Virus record (IMG/VR): IMGVR_UViG_3300049827_000256
Location: 1-38,453 of that record
DNA: 38,453 nt
Strand: one strand, 5' to 3'
Source of the DNA: a virus
A program made the translations under genes and the position numbers. Below, piece after piece: positions 13,099-21,138 of the stretch. A model generated the notes under the pieces. The model was not told where the DNA came from and ran no database searches. It saw only the letters and a program-made list of their open reading frames with translations. Position 1 is the stretch's first letter. Each line of letters begins with the position of its first letter.

Positions 13099-15720
13099 CT
13101 ACCGGAATCCTCCTCCGACTCGAATGTGCCTCGATGGCGGAAGGATGTACTCCTGGTTGTACTCTTCCTTCATGCGGCGCTCGGTGCGCTGGAGCGTTCC
13201 GGGGCTCAGCATCTCGCGGACGTGGTAGAGGACGGCCCAATCCAGGGCGGCGCGGCTGTACCACATGTTGATGAACGGGGTGTTGTCCATCGCCGTTCTA
13301 AAAAAATTTCCCTTGTCGAACTCTCCGCGCAAGAGGTCAGAAGGGATTTTTCCGATTTTATCGACCACGTTTGCGGTTGGACCGGTGAGCGCCTGAACCA
13401 AGCTGCCACCCATCCGATCGTACTTGCTAAAAAGAAAATCCCCGTAGATTCCAGCCCCTCCGGATTGCAGTGCCGCAGCCGCCCATGTTTCCAGTTTAGC
13501 CGGATCGCGCGGAGCTTTCCCTTTCAGGAGATCCTTGGCCGTCATTGCAGCGTAACCGAGCACCAGAGAGCCTGCCACCAGGTGGGTGATCCCCGGCAAG
13601 TCGAAATTCCAGTCAGGGCGCCCCCACCGCCCACCCCCTGAAAGATTGCGCTGAAAGTAGGCAATGGGGAAGCTCTTGAATTGGGTGACGAAGCGAATGA
13701 GCTCTCCCAGGACTGTCCCCGGGCGTGTGCCGCGCACCATGGACATGCGCGTCCGGTCGTCGGGCTCGATCACGGCGTACTTGGTCTGATCGCTGTAGAA
13801 GGTCATGAGATCGGTTTCGAGCTGCTTGCGCGTCTCGGCCCGCATCCGGTCCATGCGCCCGTCGAAGTCGGCCTGACGCTTGGCGTTCACTTCGGCGTCT
13901 TTGGATTTGCCGAGCTTCATGCTCTCCCGGATCTTGGCGATCTTCTCGGCGTTCATGGCGTCGATCACGGCGCTGTCCAGCTTCCGGGCGTTTTCCGGAA
14001 ACACATAGGCCCGACCGTCTTCGAGCTTGGACGTCATCAACCGCAACGCCTCCAATTGCTCGCCCGTGAACCCCATCCCCTCGAGGGACTGCCGCAGCCC
14101 GGCGTCGAGCGTTCCCCATGTCGCATGCTTCCCGACCTGGTCGGCCAGGTGGGTGGACATCATCCGCGAGTACCCGCTCTTCATGGCGTCGGTCCAGTAA
14201 TTGAGACCGGAGTACTTGAAAAACGTGTTCATCAGGTCGCCGATCTTGCCCTTGACGGAGTCCTGAGCGTTCCACCTGGAGGCGATATCCTGAAGCATCC
14301 CATCGTACAGGGTGCCGAGCAGATAACTGGCCTCGCGGACTTCTCTCTTGCTCTTGCCTTCCAGGAGGGCCGTGAACGCGGATCCATACGCCTCGAACAG
14401 ATTGACCCCGTTGTGTCTGGCGTTCATGGCGTAGGTCATCAAGTCGTTGATGGCTGAAATGGGAGCCATGCCGAGCTTGGCCATGGATTGGATTGCGCGG
14501 AACCCGGAGGCCCACTGAGCGGCTTTGACGTTCCCGGGGATGAGCGTTTCCCCCATGACCTCAGAGAAGGCCATCCCGATGGCGCCTTGCCGCTGCGCCA
14601 GGTTGTCCGAGATGGACTTGATGCGCTTCTCTTTGATTGCTGGATCCAAGGTGGAGTCCTCCCGGATCCGGCGCTTGGCGCTTTCGATGAGAGCCCCGAG
14701 CATGGTTTCCGGGTTGGGGCCCAGCTTCTCCATGACCGCCAGCTTGCGCGCCGACCGGTCCATGTGGCCCATGATCGTGGTCACCAGGTTGCCGTGGCTG
14801 AACTCGGCTTGATACTTGAGCCACGAATCCGCATCCATGAAATGCAGCACCCGCGAGTGCTCCATGCTGCGGGCCAGGTTGCGCGGTCCTACGAACTCGC
14901 CGCGCTCGGCAGCGGTCAAGCCGTGGTCCTTCCCCGTGACGATGGTCTCAAACGTGTCTCCCAGGATCCGCGTGACCTCCTCGAGGGACTTATCCGGAAA
15001 CGAGCGCTCGAGGTCCAGGAGGCCCGTGATCTTCCCGACCCACTTGTCCTTTCCGGCCGCCAACAGTTTAGCCGCGTCGTGACTTTGCGGAACCCACCCG
15101 CCCAGCTTTCGGATAAACGTTCCGGCCTGGTTCAGGCGGATCCTGGAGGCCTCGGCGTACCGGGCGAAGATATCGGCCACGAACCTTGCGTCAGCGTTTC
15201 CGGTGAGCCCGGGTCTCCCGTTCTCCTTGAGCTCGAACATCTCCCGGACAACCTGGTCCACGAAGGTCTTGTCCTTGGCCAGGAGGCGCTCGACGTGCGG
15301 CCGCTCGTGCAGCTCGCGCACCATGCCGCCGACCCAGGAATGAGCGATCCCGACGCGGGCGGCCCCGATCGAATCTCGGGCTCCGGGCGCTTTCTTGTAG
15401 GAGCCTACCAGAATGGACATGAACGCCTCTTCGATGTCGCCCTTGGTGGCCTTTACGAATCCCTCGATGTGAGCGTCCAGGGACTCGCGTCGGACGATGT
15501 TGAGCGCGGCCTGTTTCTTCTTGAGCGCCGCGTAAATCTTCGCCTGGTCGGCCGATCCCTTCGCCCATCCGGCAAGCTCCCGGTCCGCGGCACCGAGTTT
15601 TCCGAGAGCCCCGAGGCGCTTCTTTTCCTTGAGGGTCATCTCAAGGGCTTCCTCGGCTTCGGCCTTGGAGATGCCTGCCGCGTCCATCACGGTTTTTACG
15701 CACTCGTCTTTGGTGGGCAT
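13099..15720 (-). CDS. Large internal virion (DNA-ejection) protein
   Basis: The 873-aa protein is helical throughout, with an N-terminal charged region (KAEAEEALEMTLKEKKRLG), a long predominantly alpha-helical body, and a C-terminal part with one hydrophobic stretch (GITHLVAGSLVLGYAAM). Size, helical character and position as the last gene after gp14-like and other internal proteins match the largest ejected core proteins of podoviruses (T7 gp16 / Bcep22-like). It presumably passes into the cell envelope with the DNA. No enzymatic motif was recognised. The stop faces the integrase gene. Confidence 0.7.
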   Translation of the reverse strand: MPTKDECVKTVMDAAGISKAEAEEALEMTLKEKKRLGALGKLGAADRELAGWAKGSADQAKIYAALKKKQAALNIVRRESLDAHIEGFVKATKGDIEEAFMSILVGSYKKAPGARDSIGAARVGIAHSWVGGMVRELHERPHVERLLAKDKTFVDQVVREMFELKENGRPGLTGNADARFVADIFARYAEASRIRLNQAGTFIRKLGGWVPQSHDAAKLLAAGKDKWVGKITGLLDLERSFPDKSLEEVTRILGDTFETIVTGKDHGLTAAERGEFVGPRNLARSMEHSRVLHFMDADSWLKYQAEFSHGNLVTTIMGHMDRSARKLAVMEKLGPNPETMLGALIESAKRRIREDSTLDPAIKEKRIKSISDNLAQRQGAIGMAFSEVMGETLIPGNVKAAQWASGFRAIQSMAKLGMAPISAINDLMTYAMNARHNGVNLFEAYGSAFTALLEGKSKREVREASYLLGTLYDGMLQDIASRWNAQDSVKGKIGDLMNTFFKYSGLNYWTDAMKSGYSRMMSTHLADQVGKHATWGTLDAGLRQSLEGMGFTGEQLEALRLMTSKLEDGRAYVFPENARKLDSAVIDAMNAEKIAKIRESMKLGKSKDAEVNAKRQADFDGRMDRMRAETRKQLETDLMTFYSDQTKYAVIEPDDRTRMSMVRGTRPGTVLGELIRFVTQFKSFPIAYFQRNLSGGGRWGRPDWNFDLPGITHLVAGSLVLGYAAMTAKDLLKGKAPRDPAKLETWAAAALQSGGAGIYGDFLFSKYDRMGGSLVQALTGPTANVVDKIGKIPSDLLRGEFDKGNFFRTAMDNTPFINMWYSRAALDWAVLYHVREMLSPGTLQRTERRMKEEYNQEYILPPSRHIRVGGGFR

Positions 15721-15723
15721 GGA

Positions 15724-17388
15724 TTACCTCAAACAGGAAATGGAAGCCAGCAGGGCCTCCTCGTATTTGGACGCTTTCTCCGTGATCTCGTCGGCGCGGG
15801 CGAGCATGTCCCGCTCGACGTCGGTCATTGTCCCGGATTCCTTGGCGCGGCTGATGGCTTCCAGTTCTTCCGGGTGGATCTCGAAATGTTCAGGCGTGAG
15901 ATTTTCTGTGGTGGCCGGGCTGGCGTGGTGCGCTTCGTTCGGAATTTCGTGCGGGCGCTCGGTCCTGAAATCGGGGTTGCTCAGCCGCTCCTCTGGTGTT
16001 ACCTTATTGGTGACCGCAGCTTCCCGTCCCTGGTGATGACGATAGGAAGTCTCATCAGGCGTACCTTCCTGGGAGGGGTGCAATCTTCCAGGTGTGGGCT
16101 CGGTGGTTGCGGTTTGTTTTTGGGAAAGGGGCGCCTTGTCGGGTCGCTTGGGGTCCTCGATGTAGATGGTCACAAGATGATTTTTCTCATCAGTCCCAAA
16201 CTTAGAGAGCACATAGACCACCTTATTCCCGTCTCCCCTGTTCACTGCGAAAGTATTGTACTTCCCGTCACCATCTACTTTTGGCGCATACGTCGAGAGC
16301 ACGTGGGGCAACGCCAACACATCATCTTTGGCAACGCGAAGGTCAAGATCGCTCATCTCCCCGTGCTTCCAGATCACTTTAACCAGCCCAAATCCGAGCC
16401 CCGTTATTTCAACTTCCCCGTCCTGGTTAAAATAAGCCGGTCCTCGTTCCACAATCACACTATTGAGCTGTTCGCCAAATTCAGGGGACCTCAATTCAAC
16501 AAAGGGATGGTGGGGATCTCCGACCGGGTTTTCCAGCGTGCTCCGGTAGATATCTGACAGGACTTCGACCATCGAGGCCTTCCGGCCCCATGATCCGAGG
16601 ACGTGAGAAACGTCAACCGCCTCCCCTGCAGCCTGGTCCGCCAGGGCCTTCTCCATCGCCAGGCCGAACTCCTCGCGCATGGGCATGGGAAGCCGCCGCC
16701 GCACGGATTCGACGTTCCGCTTGTGGAGAACACCGCCGCCCGCTCCGAAAAGGCCACCAACCGCCGCACCGAAGGTGATATCGAGCGCCGCATCCAACCA
16801 ACCGAGGTCCTCTCCCTGCTGGTTGAGCCGGTGGAAGACGGCAAGGTCCGTGAGCCCGGTTTGAGTGGCCGCCTCGGCAGCCGACAGAGCCGCGCGCCCT
16901 CCGATCTCTCCCAACTTCATGATGGCCTTCGCCTTGGCAACGGGACCGAACACTGACAAATAATTGACGGGATCGAGAGCCGTCGCGACCATCCCGGCGC
17001 CGAAGCCGAGAACCGACCGAAAGCCAGTGGGAGATCGTTCGATGAGGCTTTTCCGGTACTGGCGCGCGTCGTAATCTTCCGCGTAGACCTGAGCTCGGGC
17101 GGGGGTGAATTCGTCGTTCCAGACGATTCCTTCCCGGTGCCACGGACCGGCCTCCCAATCCTCGCGAGACATCTGCTTTTCGTATCCGGGGCGCGGGTCG
17201 TCCAGCTCCTTCGCGAGAATCCGCGTCTCCTGGGACATGACGCCGGGAGTCGACATCTCGAAGCCTTCACCCGACTTCGCGCCCAGGTACTCCCCAAGAG
17301 GAGTCACGCGCAGCTGCTGCCCGGCGATGATGTCTTGCGGGGTTTCCACGTCGATGTCGGGGAGGATCATTCCAAGGGTTTCGTTCAC
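15724..17388 (-). CDS. Internal virion protein with candidate PBECR-type nuclease/toxin domain
   Basis: The protein is 554 aa from a GTG at 17388; longer starts to 17481 lie inside the upstream gene and lack ribosome sites. Two Gly/Ala-rich hydrophobic stretches (about residues 126-154 and 200-221) could insert in membrane. Residues 324-419 (VEITGLGFGLVKVIWKHGE ... VLALPHVLS ... VVYVLSKFGTD ... LVTIYIEDPKRP) resemble the PBECR domains (phage Barnase-EndoU-ColicinE5/D-RelE-like nucleases) of polyvalent phage proteins, with His as a possible catalytic residue. The coding segment at 16130-16500 is clearly poorer in GC than its flanks, suggesting separate acquisition. The C-terminal 120 residues are polar and disordered-looking. 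Confidence 0.6.
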   Translation of the reverse strand: MNETLGMILPDIDVETPQDIIAGQQLRVTPLGEYLGAKSGEGFEMSTPGVMSQETRILAKELDDPRPGYEKQMSREDWEAGPWHREGIVWNDEFTPARAQVYAEDYDARQYRKSLIERSPTGFRSVLGFGAGMVATALDPVNYLSVFGPVAKAKAIMKLGEIGGRAALSAAEAATQTGLTDLAVFHRLNQQGEDLGWLDAALDITFGAAVGGLFGAGGGVLHKRNVESVRRRLPMPMREEFGLAMEKALADQAAGEAVDVSHVLGSWGRKASMVEVLSDIYRSTLENPVGDPHHPFVELRSPEFGEQLNSVIVERGPAYFNQDGEVEITGLGFGLVKVIWKHGEMSDLDLRVAKDDVLALPHVLSTYAPKVDGDGKYNTFAVNRGDGNKVVYVLSKFGTDEKNHLVTIYIEDPKRPDKAPLSQKQTATTEPTPGRLHPSQEGTPDETSYRHHQGREAAVTNKVTPEERLSNPDFRTERPHEIPNEAHHASPATTENLTPEHFEIHPEELEAISRAKESGTMTDVERDMLARADEITEKASKYEEALLASISCLR

Positions 17389-17392
17389 GCTG

Positions 17393-20122
17393 TCATCCCA
17401 TGAGGTTGGCGACGGCCAGGGCTGACTCCTGATCGTAGCGCTTCTGAACGGACTTTCTGACGGCCTCCGTGGAAGATCCATACTTGGTCTTGCGGATGTC
17501 GTAAATGGCCTGCAGCAGCTTCACCGGGTCCTTGGTCCCAACCTTGGCGATGGCTTCCCCGAAAATCTTGGCCGCTCCAGCCGGGCCGTGCCCCGCCGCC
17601 GTGCTCCACAGGACTTGCTTCACCGCGTCGGGCTGGTCGTTCACGTTGTATCCGGTCTGCTTCAGGACCGCCTCTGCCGCCGGGGTGTAGTGGGACTTGT
17701 CCATGAAATCGTGCTGGAGCTGGTCGAACTTGTCGGGCTGCTCCTTGGCGATTCGCTGCCATTCTTTGGGAACTGATCCGGACGTGCCTCCCGTGTTGGC
17801 CTGGCCGGCCGCCGAGAGTCGTTGATGGATATCCGGGGCCTGGTCCTTCAGGTACCCCATGAAGTTGTCGTATGTACCAGTTTTCGAGGCGATCTGATAA
17901 CGCCCGTAGGACGTTCCGCCCACTTCGTCATATCCGACCGCGGCCGGCCCTTTGTCGCCTGATTCGAACCGGGCCGAGAGAGCCCCGAGCTTCATGGATT
18001 CGCTGATGGGCCGCCTCATGCTGCGCTTGTCGTCAACAGGGAGGTCCATCTGGTATCCCTTGCCGCGCGGCTCGAAATACTCCTTCTTCAGGGAGTCGAT
18101 ATCGATCTTGTAGGGTTTTCCTGTACTGTCAGCTACAGCCAAACCCGTAGTGGGGTGTAGGAGAACAAAGCCATTCCCGTCGGGGGAGTTGACCCACACG
18201 CCGCGCTGTTGGAGATCACGGACGCGCTCATCGAGGATCTTGCCCTGCAGGAGGGGCTCACCCGACTTCACCCACTCCGCCGCCTTCGATTTTCGAATGG
18301 TGTCGAGCGCGCTTTCGATCTGCGCAGGTTTAAGGCCGGAGCTTTTAGGGTAGAAGATCTGCGCCAGGTTGTCTTGGCTCACGGCGTCATAGGTGTTGTT
18401 CAGGATTTCGATTGCTTTCTTAGAGTCTCCGGACGCCAGAGCGGTATTGACGAGACCCTTTTGAAGCTCGGAAACAAACGCCAGGTGAGAGGAGTTCTGT
18501 GGTTGATACCGGCCGACCGTTATCAACGCCTTCATCACGTCGTTGGTTTCGAGCGCCGCGTTGGTGGATTTCTTGATCGCATCTTTCTCCGCTGGAGTGC
18601 CTGGGATGTCGGATTCCTTCATATCCGCCGCCTGGATCAGCGTGCGAGCGAGGATGATGTTCTTTACGTCCGCCCCGTGGGCTGCAACGGCGAACTGAGC
18701 GCCAGCCCCAAGCCCGAGCTCGGCGATGGCCTGCCCCTTGTAACGACCAAGACCGTTCAAGCTCTCCGTGAAACCAAGACGCTCATCCGGCTTCATGGTC
18801 GCCCACGATTCCCCGAAATTCTTGGCCTGGTCGGTTCCGAAAATCTTGGGAGCGAAACCCGGAACACCCTTCGCCATCTCCTGCTGAATCGAGAAACTGA
18901 CGGCCGTACGTTCTTCCTGGGACGCCCCTGGCATCTGGATTGCCTCGACCATCGGCTGGACGTAGGCCACAGGATCGGCCGAGAAGCGCTTGATTCGCTC
19001 GTTGACCACCCGCTCAGCCATGTCCCCCGCGTGGATCCGCTCCTTGGCTCCGGACTCGCCGGGCGAGACGGTGAACATCCGTTTCACCTCGTCGGCCTGG
19101 TCCATCAAGGGCATGTGATCGAAACCCTTGACCACCTTGAAGGTATCCATCGCCACGCGCTTCTGATCGCGGTACTTGTCGGCCAGGTCGAGCGCCTGCT
19201 CGGTGCCGAGCCCACGAAGCCGCCCCTCGATATCAAGGGGCCCCTCCTCCCCAATCTCGGCCATGGTGGCAATGGAGTCGTCTGCCTTGGATGCCAGAAG
19301 ACGCGCCGTCCGGTTCTGCTCGGCCTCGTATTTGCGCTGATCCGCTTCGGCCTGGGCGGCGAGCCTGTCCTTCCGCTGTTCGGCCTTGTCCAGCATGCGG
19401 CCGCGTTGGGTCTCGTCGAGGTTGGTGTATCCCCCGGAATTCAACTTCCCGATGGCAACATCCGGCCCGGAGTCTCTCATGTCCTTCTCGAAGAGCCCCT
19501 CGTTGAGCTTCAGCCCGAACGCCTGCTTGAGCTTGGGCGCGTGGTCCGCCCGGATCGCTCCCGTCGAAACATACTGGTCCACCATGTTATCGTAGTCGTC
19601 CCGGATCTGCTGAATCCCAAGGTCCGAATTCGATCGGAGCGCGTTGTTCAACATGTCCTGCTCGGCAGTCCCGAACGTTCCAAGGGAATTCAAAATGGTC
19701 TGTTGTCGCGTGGTGTGGGCGATGTGCAAGCTATGCGTAAGCGCGTGGTTCTCGAATGTCTGCTGGAACCTGGCTTCGAACGCTCCGTTGACCTGTTGGC
19801 CACGGTATTGCTCGCGCAGGGAGCCCATTGCCTCCTGGTACTTGGCCTTGCCGGCTTCAGGGTCCGCGATGAACTCAGGGCTGTTGATGGTCTGGTCGTA
19901 AAGGTCCGCCATGGCCTTCTGTGATTCCACCAGGCTCTTGATGTATTGTTCGGTTCCTTTGATCTCCTGGTATTGCTTGGCGAGGCCCTGGACGGTATTC
20001 CCGACCGTTTCGGCAAACTGCCCCATCGCGGCGAATTCCGCGCCGGCAGCGGCCGGATTCATCCGAGGGGACTGCATGGCCGGAAGGCCGATACTCGCTT
20101 CATACATCGGAATCTTAGGCAC
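17393..20122 (-). CDS. Internal virion protein with C-terminal muramidase-like domain
   Basis: The 909-aa protein starts at GTG (GAGGGGGAAGC upstream). The first 650 residues are helical, with repeated Gln/Glu/Arg-rich segments such as RKYEAEQNRTARLL, resembling podovirus core proteins (T7 gp15/16 class). Residues about 710-909 form a lysozyme-like domain: SARFESG (Glu720 candidate catalytic), GYDEVGGTSYGRYQIAS and VLWSTAAGHGPAGA, the pattern seen in VgrG3-type and phage muramidases. It should locally open peptidoglycan during DNA entry. As no stand-alone endolysin is seen, it might also contribute to lysis. Confidence 0.75.
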   Translation of the reverse strand: MPKIPMYEASIGLPAMQSPRMNPAAAGAEFAAMGQFAETVGNTVQGLAKQYQEIKGTEQYIKSLVESQKAMADLYDQTINSPEFIADPEAGKAKYQEAMGSLREQYRGQQVNGAFEARFQQTFENHALTHSLHIAHTTRQQTILNSLGTFGTAEQDMLNNALRSNSDLGIQQIRDDYDNMVDQYVSTGAIRADHAPKLKQAFGLKLNEGLFEKDMRDSGPDVAIGKLNSGGYTNLDETQRGRMLDKAEQRKDRLAAQAEADQRKYEAEQNRTARLLASKADDSIATMAEIGEEGPLDIEGRLRGLGTEQALDLADKYRDQKRVAMDTFKVVKGFDHMPLMDQADEVKRMFTVSPGESGAKERIHAGDMAERVVNERIKRFSADPVAYVQPMVEAIQMPGASQEERTAVSFSIQQEMAKGVPGFAPKIFGTDQAKNFGESWATMKPDERLGFTESLNGLGRYKGQAIAELGLGAGAQFAVAAHGADVKNIILARTLIQAADMKESDIPGTPAEKDAIKKSTNAALETNDVMKALITVGRYQPQNSSHLAFVSELQKGLVNTALASGDSKKAIEILNNTYDAVSQDNLAQIFYPKSSGLKPAQIESALDTIRKSKAAEWVKSGEPLLQGKILDERVRDLQQRGVWVNSPDGNGFVLLHPTTGLAVADSTGKPYKIDIDSLKKEYFEPRGKGYQMDLPVDDKRSMRRPISESMKLGALSARFESGDKGPAAVGYDEVGGTSYGRYQIASKTGTYDNFMGYLKDQAPDIHQRLSAAGQANTGGTSGSVPKEWQRIAKEQPDKFDQLQHDFMDKSHYTPAAEAVLKQTGYNVNDQPDAVKQVLWSTAAGHGPAGAAKIFGEAIAKVGTKDPVKLLQAIYDIRKTKYGSSTEAVRKSVQKRYDQESALAVANLMG

Positions 20123-20132
20123 GCTTCCCCCT

Positions 20133-20660
20133 CTACCCTTGATTGCTCATCATGCTCATGAGTCCGCCTCCGGAGCTTCCCATCCCGCCACCCATCATCC
20201 CACCGGCTGCACTGCCGATCCCCTTGACGAGAGCCGAGGCCATCGCCCAATTGCCGGCGCGCTTGTAAACCCCGGCCTGCCATGTGTCGAGATTGGACTG
20301 CGCCTGGTGGGCGTACGCTCCCATCTTGCCCTTGTACATGATGGCGGCCTGGTCCATTTCGGCCTGGGCTGCGCTTTCCGACATGGTGAGAAGCGGGCTT
20401 CCCTCGACGGCGAGCCCGGCCGCACCGTAGTCCGCGCGCGCCGTCGCCAGCATCCGGTTGGATTTCTGGTTGACGAGGTTCGCTTCATACGCTGCCGCGC
20501 TCATGGCCTGGGCGGCCTGCTGTTGCTCAATCTCGGCGTTGTACTCGGCGGCCTGCGCCTGGGCTTTGGCCTGCTGTCTGGCGGCCATCATACTCACCGC
20601 TGTCGAGGCAACAGACGCCACAACGGCGATGATCGCAGGTATTGCTGCTGCCATGGGCAT
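20133..20660 (-). CDS. gp14-like small internal virion protein
   Basis: The 175-aa protein begins with a hydrophobic helix (PAIIAVVASVASTAVSMMA), continues with a long Ala/Gln-rich helix (ARQQAKAQAQAAEYNAEIEQQQAAQAMSA, broken here as 16+13 residues), and ends in a Gly/Met/Ser-rich tail (GGMMGGGMGSSGG). This matches T7 gp14-like core proteins, which embed in the outer membrane on DNA ejection. It lies between the GNAT gene and the two large core proteins, the standard order in this phage group. Confidence 0.75.
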   Translation of the reverse strand: MPMAAAIPAIIAVVASVASTAVSMMAARQQAKAQAQAAEYNAEIEQQQAAQAMSAAAYEANLVNQKSNRMLATARADYGAAGLAVEGSPLLTMSESAAQAEMDQAAIMYKGKMGAYAHQAQSNLDTWQAGVYKRAGNWAMASALVKGIGSAAGGMMGGGMGSSGGGLMSMMSNQG

Positions 20661-20661
20661 T

Positions 20662-21138
20662 TCAGTAAACCTTTGCGTAGAGGTGACAGGTTTCTCCGTC
20701 CATCGCGAACTTTCTCATCCCATCGTCTTTGGTCTCTCTGACAAATCCCATCTTTTCGACAAACCGACGACTGAAGGTTTCTCCACCATCAGGGATGAAA
20801 ACCTGGATGCGCATCAGGTTATGACGAGCAGCCACCTTTTCGAAATCTCGCAACAGAGCCCGAATGATTCGCACCCTGGCGAGCGGAGCCTGATCCGAGA
20901 CGACCAGCCAAAGCTCTCCGACTCCTGGCCAGTACTGCATGATGCCACAGCACCCGACCACTTCCCCGTCGATGATGCCGGTGAAGGCCGGTCCGAGTTG
21001 AGCCTGCGCTCTCACCCGGTCGAGATACGTCAGCCACGGGAATTCCTTGACGGTCCACCGCTTGTCCTCGTCCGAAAGCGTCCCCAGCGCGTCGATGTGC
21101 CACGGCTCGAACGGGGTCACAATGAGCTTGTCTCCCAC
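20662..21138 (-). CDS. GNAT-like acetyltransferase-fold protein
   Basis: The 158-aa protein has a GNAT-like course: VTPFEPWHIDAL at the start, AFTGIIDGEVVGCCGI (beta strands 2-4), GVGELWLVVSD, then a helical segment and RIQVFIPDGGE...FVEKMGFVRE, where VEKMGF is the typical strand-5 region. The acetyl-CoA P-loop (Q/RxxGxG/A) is poorly preserved (PLARVRIIRALL), so it may be inactive. Such proteins are common between tail and core genes in podoviruses. The GTG start overlaps the upstream stop (TAGTG). Confidence 0.7.
   Translation of the reverse strand: MGDKLIVTPFEPWHIDALGTLSDEDKRWTVKEFPWLTYLDRVRAQAQLGPAFTGIIDGEVVGCCGIMQYWPGVGELWLVVSDQAPLARVRIIRALLRDFEKVAARHNLMRIQVFIPDGGETFSRRFVEKMGFVRETKDDGMRKFAMDGETCHLYAKVY

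Noticed and set aside
14488-16557. A 689-codon open frame on the plus strand opposite the ejection protein genes
   Set aside because: It is antisense to two well-supported genes, rich in Gly/Leu/Arg/Val/His as expected from the mirrored codons of a GC-rich gene, and lacks any recognisable domain.
18209-19924. A 571-codon plus-strand frame opposite the 909-aa virion protein
   Set aside because: Same mirror effect of codon usage; no ribosome site or domain, and the minus strand carries a clear muramidase-like gene.
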